This document shows positions 23,315-31,043 of a DNA stretch of 37,016 nucleotides, in pieces (positions within the stretch are counted from its first letter, which is position 1; the number at the start of each line of letters is the position of its first letter). The DNA comes from Bacillota bacterium (GTDB taxonomy: Bacteria > Bacillota > Clostridia > Christensenellales > CAG-138), in NCBI GenBank assembly GCA_023435025.1, contig JAEYSE010000124.1, positions 1-37,016 of the forward strand, read 5' to 3'. The notes under the pieces were generated by a model. It had not been told where the DNA came from. It saw only the letters and a program-made list of their open reading frames with translations, and did not search any database. A program made the translations under genes and the position numbers.

Positions 23315-23506
23315 CTACCCGCTGATGAGCGCAAGGATTTCCTCAAGCTCGATTAGCTTTTGATACAGTATAGAAAAGTTCTGGTTCAGGTTGTTTTCAT
23401 TCTGCGCAACCTGCGTTTCATATTCCTCCCGGCGCGTTTCTCGCCCCGCCTGGCGCGGCAGCGCCACCGGGAAAAGTGCCTGCACGCCCGTGGGCTGGTA
23501 TGGCAT
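23315..23506 (-). CDS. 63-residue coiled-coil protein
   Basis: A short gene with GAAGGGAG before its ATG, 14 nt after the gp10-like gene. Residues 1-15 are hydrophobic/Pro-rich (YQPTGVQALFPVALP), followed by a basic-acidic stretch and a C-terminal helix with regular hydrophobic spacing (NNLNQNFSILYQKLIELEEILALI), suggesting a coiled-coil oligomer. It occupies the slot that holds the tail needle gene (gp26) in P22-like phages but is far shorter, so needle function is only a positional guess. Confidence 0.7.
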   Translation of the reverse strand: MPYQPTGVQALFPVALPRQAGRETRREEYETQVAQNENNLNQNFSILYQKLIELEEILALISG

Positions 23507-23520
23507 GTGGTTCTCCCTTC

Positions 23521-25002
23521 TTAAATCGCGCGCATGCGGTGCTCGAACAGCAGTTGGACGCCGCCCAGTATGCGAAGGCGCGAGCCCGCCTCATTGGAAA
23601 ACTTCAAACAGAGCGTACGCCCTTCGTTTTTGAGCGGAATTTCCAGCACATCCGTCTCGTCCTCCGGCATGAGGCAGCGGTACACATGCAGGTTGCGGCC
23701 TATTCGCGCATCCAGCAGCAGCACAGCACCCTCGCCGCCTCCCACTCCCTCGCCGCGCAAGTAGAGTTCCTGGAGATTTTTAATGCCGGGCTTGCTGTTG
23801 AGATCTGTCAGCGGCGTTTTCCAATAGGCATCAATCGGCGTGCCGTCGTAATCTGGCCCTTCCTCGAAGCGGTATACATAGCGCTTGTCGTTGATGAGGT
23901 AGAGTGTGCCATCATGCGCACACAGATCTGATATTTGAAATCCGCGCCGGATCATATAGGTCTGGCGGGCAATGTCGTATACGATAAGCGCGTTGTCCAT
24001 TGCCCTTGCCGCACCCAAATCAAGCGGGTCCCGCGCTTTTTCATAAGCGGTAAAGTAAAGCGTTTCCCCGCGCTTTGCCGCGCGGCAGTTGGAAGTAGAA
24101 GCGCCAGCCAAGAAATTTCGGATGCGCCGTGCGTTCAAACTTCTTTGGGCCGTCTGCCCGTCAAAGAAAAACAGGCCCGCTCCGGTCATCCAGTAGGGTA
24201 CGTCGCCATAGACTGCGCATGCGGCATCCTGCATCCGCTCCACCTCCGCGTGGATGCGGTAGACGCGGTAGTTACTTGGCCTGTCCCCCAGCAGGCGGTA
24301 GAGCGAGCGCCGCTTCCAGATCAAAAGCTGATTGGAAAGCGCGCACAGGCCCGTAATGGGATCGCCCGAAGTATCGCCGACTTCCACGAACCCGCCGCCG
24401 GTGTTTTCACTGCTTTCGTCCTTCGCCCAGTCCTCTATGGTGCGGTTGTCTCCCGGTACCTTGCTCCAATACAGCCTACAGGAGTGGTCAGGGTCGCCTG
24501 CGGCAAACAGGCGTCCATAGTGCATGGCAAGGTAATTCACAGGCAGGTTGGAGACCTTTTCCTCGCTGCCGAACACCTGCATGTTAGAAGCGCCGTCCCA
24601 TTTTAATATCTGGTACTCTCCGCACGCCAGCAGGATATGATCCTTGCTGCCGATCTGCGCCTCGCAGAAATCCACGCGCAGGTTTTTCACCGTTTCCGGG
24701 TATGTAAACAGCAGCTTCCATGTTGGCGCTTCATCCGTGACGGTATAGGCGTATACCTCGTTACCCGCCACGGCCAAAAAAGTGCCGCTGATCAGGCGCT
24801 GCCAGAATATCAGCCTGCGGATCGGTTTTTCTCCCGGCACGGGGTCGGCGATATGCTTGACATATCCTTTGGCCACAGCCAGGCAGCCGTCCGCCGTATC
24901 CATGTTGCAGGCGTCCGGACTTGCCCCCGCAGGGATCATGCCCTCCGCCGCGCTCTGGTCGATTCCGGTGAATGCGTCAATGCGGTATTCGCTCAGCGCC
25001 AT
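23521..25002 (-). CDS. P22 gp10-like tail stabilisation / hub protein
   Basis: A 493-residue protein with repeated beta-rich blades that suggest a beta-propeller (FLAVAGNEVYAYTV, LLACGEYQILKWDG, GRLFAAGDPDHSCRLYWSK, LLIWKRRSLYRLLGD, GDVPYWMTGAGLFFFDG). The opening, YRIDAFTGIDQSAAEGMIPAGASPDACNMDT, is typical of podovirus gp10-like proteins that plug the portal and stabilise packaged DNA, and of similar phage proteins in Bacillota prophages. Next to the gp4-like gene it sits where gp10 does in P22. The C-terminal domain is jelly-roll-like. It starts 4 nt past the stop of the preceding gene with GGTGGTGAGGG before the ATG. Confidence 0.8.
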   Translation of the reverse strand: MALSEYRIDAFTGIDQSAAEGMIPAGASPDACNMDTADGCLAVAKGYVKHIADPVPGEKPIRRLIFWQRLISGTFLAVAGNEVYAYTVTDEAPTWKLLFTYPETVKNLRVDFCEAQIGSKDHILLACGEYQILKWDGASNMQVFGSEEKVSNLPVNYLAMHYGRLFAAGDPDHSCRLYWSKVPGDNRTIEDWAKDESSENTGGGFVEVGDTSGDPITGLCALSNQLLIWKRRSLYRLLGDRPSNYRVYRIHAEVERMQDAACAVYGDVPYWMTGAGLFFFDGQTAQRSLNARRIRNFLAGASTSNCRAAKRGETLYFTAYEKARDPLDLGAARAMDNALIVYDIARQTYMIRRGFQISDLCAHDGTLYLINDKRYVYRFEEGPDYDGTPIDAYWKTPLTDLNSKPGIKNLQELYLRGEGVGGGEGAVLLLDARIGRNLHVYRCLMPEDETDVLEIPLKNEGRTLCLKFSNEAGSRLRILGGVQLLFEHRMRAI

Positions 25003-25006
25003 ACCC

Positions 25007-25549
25007 TCACCACCTGTTCACAAGCGCGTAACCGTCCTGCTCCCCCAGGGACGCGCGCAACCCCCGCTTGCCCGCGTTATAGAGTTCAAAATAGATGTTA
25101 GCGCCCCGCTGAATGCTCGGGTCTGCGCTGGCGCGCTCCCGGGCTACCACGTATGTAACGATCAGCCCGTGGCAGAACGCAGGCAGTTCAGGGACGTCGG
25201 TAGGGGAGCTCATGTCGTCGGGCAGATAGCGGTAGTGCACATACACGTCGCCGTCTTCAGTCAGCACGCGGATGCGCGTGCTTGCGTCGCCCATAATGAA
25301 CGGCACCCGCGCCATGTTACGGGATACGTAAAGCACCTTCACGCAGCAGCGGGGGAGTGCCGCCACATCGGCGGAGCCATCCTTAACTGTGAGCGTATCC
25401 GTGCGGCGAAGTTGAAGCATGGTTGCAATATCCGTCACAGCCTCGTTCGCGTAGCGGGTGAGCTTATCGCGCCAGGTATCCACTGTCTGGCTGTCGTGCC
25501 CGCGGTCCAGCTGTGTGAGCGCGGACACGATAATATCGTTAAGCGTCAT
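25007..25549 (-). CDS. P22 gp4-like head-to-tail connector protein
   Basis: A 180-residue mostly helical protein: an N-terminal helix MTLNDIIVSALTQLD, then WRDKLTRYANEAVTDIATMLQLRRTDTLTVKDGS, a beta-strand pair, and a C-terminal helical bundle (LPAFCHGLIVTYVVARERASADPSIQRGANIYFELYNAGKRGLR). This is the pattern of phage connector proteins (gp4 / gp6 / YqbG-type adaptors) that bind the portal. The position between the capsid genes and the gp10-like gene supports the gp4 assignment. It starts 4 nt after the previous stop. Confidence 0.75.
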   Translation of the reverse strand: MTLNDIIVSALTQLDRGHDSQTVDTWRDKLTRYANEAVTDIATMLQLRRTDTLTVKDGSADVAALPRCCVKVLYVSRNMARVPFIMGDASTRIRVLTEDGDVYVHYRYLPDDMSSPTDVPELPAFCHGLIVTYVVARERASADPSIQRGANIYFELYNAGKRGLRASLGEQDGYALVNRW

Positions 25550-25553
25550 GGCT

Positions 25554-25829
25554 TCACCCCACCTTTTTGCCGCGCCCGCGGTAGGCGTTCATGTTCTCGG
25601 AGCTCTGTAGCTTCACCTTCACGCTTTCGGAGATCAGCTTTGCAAGGCTTTTCGGCACTTCCACCTCCACGCCGGTCCGGATGCGGAAGAAATGGCCATT
25701 GATGCCGCCTTCCCAGTATCCGCCCAGGTTATCGGGCGCGATAGTCAGCTTCACCTGCGGTTCGGCACGGAGTATAGCCCCCGTATCGGAAGCAAGGCTG
25801 TCGATCTGCTGTTCGGTCATGTAATCCAT
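25554..25829 (-). CDS. Small capsid-operon protein, unknown
   Basis: A 91-residue protein with a helical N-terminus (MTEQQIDSLASDTGAILRAEPQ), a beta section (VKLTIAPDNLGGYWEGGINGHFFRIRTGVEVEVPKSLAKLI) and a basic tail (NAYRGRGKKVG). The EGGINGHFFRI...VEVPKSLAKLI segment resembles short phage structural proteins that follow the major capsid gene in many phages. A possible role is head decoration or completion, but I do not recognise a named family. AAAGGAG precedes the ATG; an 86-nt gap containing two hairpins separates it from the major capsid gene. Confidence 0.7.
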   Translation of the reverse strand: MDYMTEQQIDSLASDTGAILRAEPQVKLTIAPDNLGGYWEGGINGHFFRIRTGVEVEVPKSLAKLISESVKVKLQSSENMNAYRGRGKKVG

Positions 25830-25862
25830 ATTTCATAACTCCTTTTACAATAATAAGGGATT

Positions 25863-25908
25863 CTCAAGGGGCGTTACGCCCCTTGAGCGGGTGTGGGCAG
25901 AGCCCACA
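25863..25908 (-). promoter_or_regulatory. Two tandem hairpins after the major capsid gene
   Basis: CTCAAGGGGCG/CGCCCCTTGAG (25863-25887, 11-bp perfect stem, 3-nt loop) and TGTGGGC/GCCCACA (25892-25908). There is no T-run on the minus strand, so they are not ordinary terminators. They more likely protect the capsid mRNA or reduce downstream expression. Confidence 0.6.
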
Positions 25909-25915
25909 ACGTTCC

Positions 25916-27127
25916 TTACGCCGAGACGGCGTGCTCGATGCGCACGATCCAGAGCGGGTTGAGGATGGTGGCGGTGTAGGCTGCGACCTTCGCGCCCACG
26001 GTACCGCGCTGGTCCAGCGGGTCGGCAGCACCTGCTGAGCCGGGGCGCTTGATGATTGTGGTCAGCGCGCCACTGCCCATGACGTCTACCACGCCGTAGG
26101 CGTCGGCGCCAAACACCAGGGTGGCGTGGACATCAAGCGCGGCCTTTGTGGTATCTTCCACAGCGCCCGCATCCTCGCTAAATACTTTGGTGCCGGCGGG
26201 GATGGCGGAGCCTATGGCGGCAGAGAGTGTCAGTTCCTTCGCCGCGGGGTTAAACGACGCAACGGTGTGTTCCGTGGAGCCGATCTTCACCTTCGCGCCG
26301 TTCGTGAGATAGCGCTCGGCGGCGAAAGAGGAGGACGAAAGCGTCACTTTTTCGCTGCCCGCAGTGTGGCTCGCTACGGTGGTGTACACGCTCTGGCGGA
26401 AGACGCGGGCTTCCGTGCTTTCCACGAATACCACGCCGAACAGGCGGCCGATTTCGCCGGAATAGATCAGCTCGGCGTTGGAGTACTTGGAAACGTCCTG
26501 CCAGAGCGGGTCGTTCTGGAGATCGTAGGTGGACTCAGGCGAACAGATGCAGATAAAGTGCGGCTTGCGCGCATCGCCTTCGTCGTTTGCGGTAAAGTAA
26601 CGCGCCTTGGCCTTTTTAAGGGTGCGCACGGCCTTACGGACTTCGGACACGGTCAGCTTATCGCTGCCGGTAAGGGCAAGGCGCGCGGTGCGGCCGCCCG
26701 CGTACTGCACGTTGGTGCCAGCACACATGGCATCGCGGGTGATCCACTCTACGACGGTACCCAGTTGCTCGCCCAAAAGCTCCGCGCTGTCGGATACTAC
26801 CTCGTCGTAGGCGGTGGCTTCAAGCACGTCGGAAATCTCCACGTACGCGCCATACTGGGCAACTTCCGCTTCTACGCGGCTCTGGGAGAGGGACTGACCT
26901 TCGGGCGTTACGCCTTCCATCAGCGGAGCGGCGGCAAGCTCGGGGGAGAAGAGATCATAGCGCCGGAATTCCACGCGTTTGCCGGAGTTGCGGGGGATGG
27001 AGCGCTTCTGGCCAAACTTTGCGAATATCAACCGCGTGCGGGCGGTTTCTAAGAGTTTTTTGTCGTAGAAATCCTTGTTGAGGTAGGTGCTGCCTAACGT
27101 ATTGATCGTGGTCTGCGTATTGGACAT
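25916..27127 (-). CDS. Major capsid protein, N4-gp56 family
   Basis: A 403-residue protein matching the N4-gp56 major capsid family. It opens TTINTLGSTYLNKDFYDKKLLETARTRLIFAKFGQKRSIPRNSGKRVEFRRYDLFSP, with the basic-arm and spine-helix region EYISDV-like segment (EVAQYGAYVEISDVLEATAYDEVV). An insertion of about 80 residues (about 240-320, Ser/Ala/Lys-rich beta region SEKVTLSSSSFAAERYLTNGAKVKIGS) precedes the final strands (TLVFGADAYGVVDVMGSGALTTIIKRPG...ILNPLWIVRIEHAVSA). HK97-like fold is inferred from the family. A strong AAAGGAGGAACT site precedes the ATG. Confidence 0.88.
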   Translation of the reverse strand: MSNTQTTINTLGSTYLNKDFYDKKLLETARTRLIFAKFGQKRSIPRNSGKRVEFRRYDLFSPELAAAPLMEGVTPEGQSLSQSRVEAEVAQYGAYVEISDVLEATAYDEVVSDSAELLGEQLGTVVEWITRDAMCAGTNVQYAGGRTARLALTGSDKLTVSEVRKAVRTLKKAKARYFTANDEGDARKPHFICICSPESTYDLQNDPLWQDVSKYSNAELIYSGEIGRLFGVVFVESTEARVFRQSVYTTVASHTAGSEKVTLSSSSFAAERYLTNGAKVKIGSTEHTVASFNPAAKELTLSAAIGSAIPAGTKVFSEDAGAVEDTTKAALDVHATLVFGADAYGVVDVMGSGALTTIIKRPGSAGAADPLDQRGTVGAKVAAYTATILNPLWIVRIEHAVSA

Positions 27128-27172
27128 GTTAGTTCCTCCTTTGTTGTCGGTTCAGATGAAATGTAATCTCTG

Positions 27173-27730
27173 TTACAGCTTGACCTTGATGCCTTTGCGG
27201 GCCTTTTCGCGGTATTCCCGCTCCAGCCGGGCAAATTCGTCCGGAGACATGTTCATGTAGTCCCGGTTGGGCGCTGCGGCATCCGCACGGGAAGAACGGG
27301 GCAAGCCCTGCCGCGCTTGCAGACGGCTCAAAATGTTCTGCATGGCGGCCTGTTCCGCGTGGACAGCCCGCTGTTCCGCCGCATACACACGCACGGCGGC
27401 GTAGGCGGGAAATTCAAAAAGCAGACGCAAAAAGGCACGGTCCTGCACGGCGGCGCCAATGTCAAAACCGGCGGGCAGCTTCCCCTGCTTAAGCAGGTCG
27501 TTGATTTCTGCACGCAGGCCCTCATAATCGAGCCTGCGGCCATCTGCGGGTAAGGCGGGGGCGGCGGCGATACCGGGTTCAGAACGCTGCGGCATACTAG
27601 GCCGTGGCATCATACCCGGCTGCGGGACTATGCCAGGCTGCTGTGCCATGCCGGGCTGCGCCTGTAGAGGCATACCGGGGGTCTCCTCCTCAAATGCGGC
27701 GGAGGGAAAAGGAACGGGTTTTCGGTTCAT
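27173..27730 (-). CDS. Scaffold-like protein
   Basis: A 185-residue protein between portal and capsid genes. The N-terminal half is Pro/Gln/Met-rich and disordered (MPLQAQPGMAQQPGIVPQPGMMPRPSMPQRSEPG, about 20-55). The C-terminal half is helical, with DRAFLRLLFEFPAYAAVRVYAAEQRAVHAEQAAMQNILSRLQARQG and a basic end ARKGIKVKL. An acidic/helical body with a basic C-terminus is what scaffolding proteins of P22-like phages show, and the gene position is right. Sequence similarity is not visible, so the role rests on composition and context. AAAGGAGG precedes the ATG. Confidence 0.65.
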   Translation of the reverse strand: MNRKPVPFPSAAFEEETPGMPLQAQPGMAQQPGIVPQPGMMPRPSMPQRSEPGIAAAPALPADGRRLDYEGLRAEINDLLKQGKLPAGFDIGAAVQDRAFLRLLFEFPAYAAVRVYAAEQRAVHAEQAAMQNILSRLQARQGLPRSSRADAAAPNRDYMNMSPDEFARLEREYREKARKGIKVKL

Positions 27731-27745
27731 AGCGACCTCCTTTTG

Positions 27746-29431
27746 TTATTTCGATTCGGACGTCCTGCGGCGGGGGGCGAACAACCGGCGCACGGTTTTT
27801 TCTTGCACCGGTTCCATCTGCGGCACGGGTTGATTTTGCAGGGAATTTACGGGCATACCTTGCGGTAAAGCCCTGTTTTCTTGTGCCGCGTTCGCCTCGC
27901 GCGCGGCGCGAAGGATCTGCTCTTTTCCTTCAAAGTGCATCAATTCCACAGCCTGCTCCGGCGTGAGCATTTTTAGCTGCACCATCTGCAATATCAGCTC
28001 GTTATGGCTCAATACGATCCAGCGGTTTTCCTTCTGAACTTTAATGGATATGGCGAATTCAATGGGCAGAACGCGCCCGTCGGGCAGGGGTTTTGCCAGC
28101 AGCTTCCCGTCGAACACCTCGCGCTGTGCCTCGCCGTTTTCCGTAAAGGACACGACGCGGGGCAGCAGGTTGAACTCCCGTTCCACCTCAATCTCCATAC
28201 GAACGGCGTCACGGTAGCTTTCATGAAGCTGGCGGGAAGCCATTCGCGCGCGCTTGCCGCTCATTTCCTGCAGCGCCGCAATTGCCGATGCCGCCGTAAT
28301 ACCACCCGCCGTCCCCCCGCGGGAAAAGTCGTTCGCGCCGCTTTCCTCCTTGATGGATTCATGCATGTTCCGGGTGTATTGCAGGATGTACGCGGGAAGC
28401 GGCGGGGTAGCGAACCAGCTCACGCCGCCCAATGACTCGCCCTTATGCACATCCTTTGCCCAGTCCCTGAGATCGTCCGGGTCAAAGCCGCTCGCCTCGG
28501 TGATCAAAAGCTTGTTGTGGGAGGCCATCAACGCGTTTTTTAAAATGATCTGATCGAGTTTATCCGCGTAGCGCTGCTGCCCTTCAAACAGGTCCACCAA
28601 CCCCAGCCCCAGCGGGCTGCCCTTCCTTGGGAACAGCGGCGTCACAAAGAACGGGTACTGGCCGTGGGCGTAGTAGCCCTCCGGCTTTAATTCCCTGCTG
28701 TCGGTCAGCACTTTGCCTCCCGCAAGCTGCGCCATGTGCACGCGGCATGTACCGGCAGTTGCGTCGTACTCCCGCCACCAGTACTCAATGAGCAGCGCCG
28801 TCTTGCTTTTGTCCCCCGTGATGTGTGCGTCCTCCGCCACGGGGTATCCACTATATCCGTCCGCGCTGCCGTCATAGTCGGGGAAGCGGGAAGAAAGCCA
28901 CTCCCGTGTGCGCAGCGCGAACTTGAATACCGCCCGACCATCCTGAATATCCGTGCACAGCGGGTCAAAAAGTATCCCCCTGTTGTCCGTATGCCGGATG
29001 AACGCACCGCCCAAGCCGCTGTTTAGCGCCGGGTCGTACCCCACCTCCTGTACGCAGTAGCCGCCCACAAGCAGATCGTGTACCATGCGCCTGTACTCGC
29101 GCTCATAGCAGGCGGCGTCGTGGTTTTCCCGGATCAACGCCTCCACCACGCGCGCGGCGCGGGCGTCCTCCGGCGTTTCCGGCGTAATCACGGCCTCAGG
29201 CAACGCGTCCATCAAGTCCGCCGCGATATTTTCTACCGTGGACTGTATGACCGGCGTGACCGGGCGCGGCTCGTTCGGGTCCACCTGCGGCACATCATGC
29301 CAGTGATCACCGCAATACATCCACTCAGCGTGCTCAAGCCGCTGCCACTCGTTCGAGCAGGCGGAGCGGAACTCCTCAAACAGTGCGTACGCACGGCTTT
29401 TGAGCGCTTCTGTCGCTTCGCTCTTTCGCAT
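27746..29431 (-). CDS. Phage portal protein (P22-like)
   Basis: A 561-residue portal protein: MRKSEATEALKSRAYALFEEFRSACSNEWQRLEHAEWMYCGDHWHDV, then PRPVTPVIQSTVENIAADLMDALPEAVITPE and the tyrosine-rich clip region. These match the P22-type portal family found in podovirus-like prophages of Bacillota. In a phage it would form the dodecameric DNA channel at one capsid vertex. I chose ATG at 29431, preceded by GAAAGGGG; a longer frame up to 29506 would run through a terminator hairpin and has no ribosome binding site. The C-terminus ends with a Gln/Pro-rich tail and basic RRTSESK. It is the first gene of the capsid operon. Confidence 0.88.
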   Translation of the reverse strand: MRKSEATEALKSRAYALFEEFRSACSNEWQRLEHAEWMYCGDHWHDVPQVDPNEPRPVTPVIQSTVENIAADLMDALPEAVITPETPEDARAARVVEALIRENHDAACYEREYRRMVHDLLVGGYCVQEVGYDPALNSGLGGAFIRHTDNRGILFDPLCTDIQDGRAVFKFALRTREWLSSRFPDYDGSADGYSGYPVAEDAHITGDKSKTALLIEYWWREYDATAGTCRVHMAQLAGGKVLTDSRELKPEGYYAHGQYPFFVTPLFPRKGSPLGLGLVDLFEGQQRYADKLDQIILKNALMASHNKLLITEASGFDPDDLRDWAKDVHKGESLGGVSWFATPPLPAYILQYTRNMHESIKEESGANDFSRGGTAGGITAASAIAALQEMSGKRARMASRQLHESYRDAVRMEIEVEREFNLLPRVVSFTENGEAQREVFDGKLLAKPLPDGRVLPIEFAISIKVQKENRWIVLSHNELILQMVQLKMLTPEQAVELMHFEGKEQILRAAREANAAQENRALPQGMPVNSLQNQPVPQMEPVQEKTVRRLFAPRRRTSESK

Positions 29432-29471
29432 CCATATCCCCTTTCCCCATTCGTCCGCCGCCACGAGGGCG

Positions 29472-29500
29472 AAAAAAAAGATCCGCTTTAAAACGGATCT
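29472..29500 (-). terminator. Terminator of the tetR-ABC operon, just before the capsid operon
   Basis: On the minus strand, AGATCCG/CGGATCT arms (29500-29494 and 29485-29479) flank an 8-nt loop and are followed by eight T. It is 150 nt past the second permease gene and 41 nt upstream of the portal start. Confidence 0.8.
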
Positions 29501-29530
29501 CTTCATGCGAACAAACGTTTTTATATTAGC

Positions 29531-29558
29531 AGTATACCACCGGGTTTTCTACTGTACA
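29531..29558 (-). promoter_or_regulatory. Possible promoter for the capsid operon
   Basis: On the minus strand TGTACA (29558-29553), 16 nt, then TATACT (29536-29531). The -35 box matches the consensus in 4 of 6 positions. If used, the transcript would begin just before the terminator hairpin at 29500-29472, which would then act as an attenuator in front of the portal gene. Confidence 0.4.
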
Positions 29559-29649
29559 GGTAAGAGTGGTTCTTAGAAGGGTTGTCCCTCAAGAAACGCA
29601 GCCTCCTGAAAAGGCGCAAAGCGTCATATCGTCAGCTTTTGATTTCGGA

Positions 29650-30363
29650 TTATACAACCTTTCGGTTGAACTTGCAGTAGAGCAACATCATCCAAATGAG
29701 CGAGGACAGGATTGCCGGTAGCAGAAATATCGTGTTTTGTTCTACGCAAAGTTTCGCAATCCAAAAGGACGGCAGGGGTGAAAACACATACTGTATATCG
29801 GACAACAGGAAGAAGGGTACAAACAACCCCAGCATCAAAAGTCCCGACAGTTTTGCCAATGCCATGCCCTCCACCCGGTTATGGGAAAAGGCAAACAGCA
29901 GCAGCGCCACGGCAACGCTCGTAAGGCTTGTCAGCATACAGGTAAGCAGAATCATCCCAAACGGCCACGCCGTGAGCGAAAACCAAAGCATAAGAAAGAC
30001 GGACACGATAAAGGAAATGAAAGCCGGTAGTGCCAGCCTTGAGAGGATATATCCCCTTTTACCGACAGGGGTCACCGCAAGGTAGCCTGCCATATTTTCA
30101 TCGTATTCGGTCAGCATCATCATGGCGGAAGCAAAGCAGAGCATATAAGGCGTTACAAGAGCCAGCAGCAGGTCAAACAGCAGATAGTAATCCGCAAGAA
30201 TTGAGGTTTTATGAAAATAGCCGCATAATATGTCCTCAATCGCCGGGACACCAAGAAGGATGAAAAACGCCGCCAGGATGGTGGCTGCGCAAACCGCCGC
30301 AAGCATGCTGTCTTTCAACATTTGCATGATAAACATGGAAAAAGATCGGAGCAAAGGTCTCAC
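29650..30363 (-). CDS. ABC-2 type permease, second subunit
   Basis: A 237-residue membrane protein with about six hydrophobic segments (near 20-40, 55-75, 95-115, 130-155, 160-185, 215-232). It follows the first permease with a 4-nt overlap (ATGA), so the two probably form a heterodimeric channel for the ATPase encoded upstream. Substrate unknown. It is the last gene of a four-gene operon headed by a TetR regulator and is followed by a strong terminator. Confidence 0.88.
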   Translation of the reverse strand: MRPLLRSFSMFIMQMLKDSMLAAVCAATILAAFFILLGVPAIEDILCGYFHKTSILADYYLLFDLLLALVTPYMLCFASAMMMLTEYDENMAGYLAVTPVGKRGYILSRLALPAFISFIVSVFLMLWFSLTAWPFGMILLTCMLTSLTSVAVALLLFAFSHNRVEGMALAKLSGLLMLGLFVPFFLLSDIQYVFSPLPSFWIAKLCVEQNTIFLLPAILSSLIWMMLLYCKFNRKVV

Positions 30364-31043
30364 AGCTTAACACCTCCCAATGACCGCAGGCTTTTTGCCA
30401 CCACACCGTGGGCAAGCAACGCAGACAATAACGTCCACACTGCCAGAATAAACGCCGCAAGCAACGCGCGTTCTCCGTTTTGACACAACTCAACGATACA
30501 AACACCCGGATGAAGTATCATGAAGCCCGGTTTCCAGCCGAACAGCCAGGCGATGGCGGGAGCGTTGATAATGAGTTCTGCGGGAATTGTCGCCACAACA
30601 AATTGATTTAACGTAGCTATGTTTGCGGCAACCATAAGTCCTACGGCTGAAAACAGGCAGGAGCCAAGAAACACACCCGGAACAAAAAACAGCGGATTTA
30701 GCGCAACCTTGCCACCAAACCCTATGAGCAGCGCAACTACTGTGGAAATCATAGCAATGGATACGAGCTTTGAAACCACATACTCCATTGGTTTGGCGGG
30801 CGATACGGCAATGCTGTCTAAAACCCGCTCGCCTTTTTCGAACAGGACGATTGCCCCCATGAAGAAAAGCCCCATGGCCGCGGGGTCGGTAAATATCATC
30901 AATATCGCGGCTTTCTCCCGCCATGCGGCAGGCAGGGCATAGAGTAGGCTGATATAGAGTATGGTGAATACAAGATATAGAAAATAGAACCCGTATTTAA
31001 ACTGAAAGCGGATATCTCCCACCAGCAGCGCTGTTGTCCTCAT
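30360..31043 (-). CDS. ABC-2 type permease, first subunit
   Basis: A 227-residue membrane protein starting MRTTALLVGDIRFQFKYGFYFLYLVF, with about six membrane segments. I chose ATG at 31043, which overlaps the ATPase stop as ATGA; the frame is open further upstream only inside the ATPase gene. The overlap pattern with both neighbours is 4 nt, typical of tight translational coupling. The protein is of the ABC-2 superfamily common in Bacillota fluoroquinolone/lipid or drug exporters. Confidence 0.88.
   Translation of the reverse strand: MRTTALLVGDIRFQFKYGFYFLYLVFTILYISLLYALPAAWREKAAILMIFTDPAAMGLFFMGAIVLFEKGERVLDSIAVSPAKPMEYVVSKLVSIAMISTVVALLIGFGGKVALNPLFFVPGVFLGSCLFSAVGLMVAANIATLNQFVVATIPAELIINAPAIAWLFGWKPGFMILHPGVCIVELCQNGERALLAAFILAVWTLLSALLAHGVVAKSLRSLGGVKL

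Noticed and set aside
23315..23506. Treating the 63-codon frame as noise
   Set aside because: It was kept as a gene because it has a good ribosome binding site, fits tightly between neighbours and has a coherent helical pattern.
26126..27052. Long plus-strand frame of 308 codons opposite the capsid gene
   Set aside because: It is antisense to a gene with recognised capsid family motifs and has no ribosome binding site.
21810..29431. Complete functional prophage
   Set aside because: No terminase, integrase, repressor, replication, holin or endolysin gene is visible in or next to the block.
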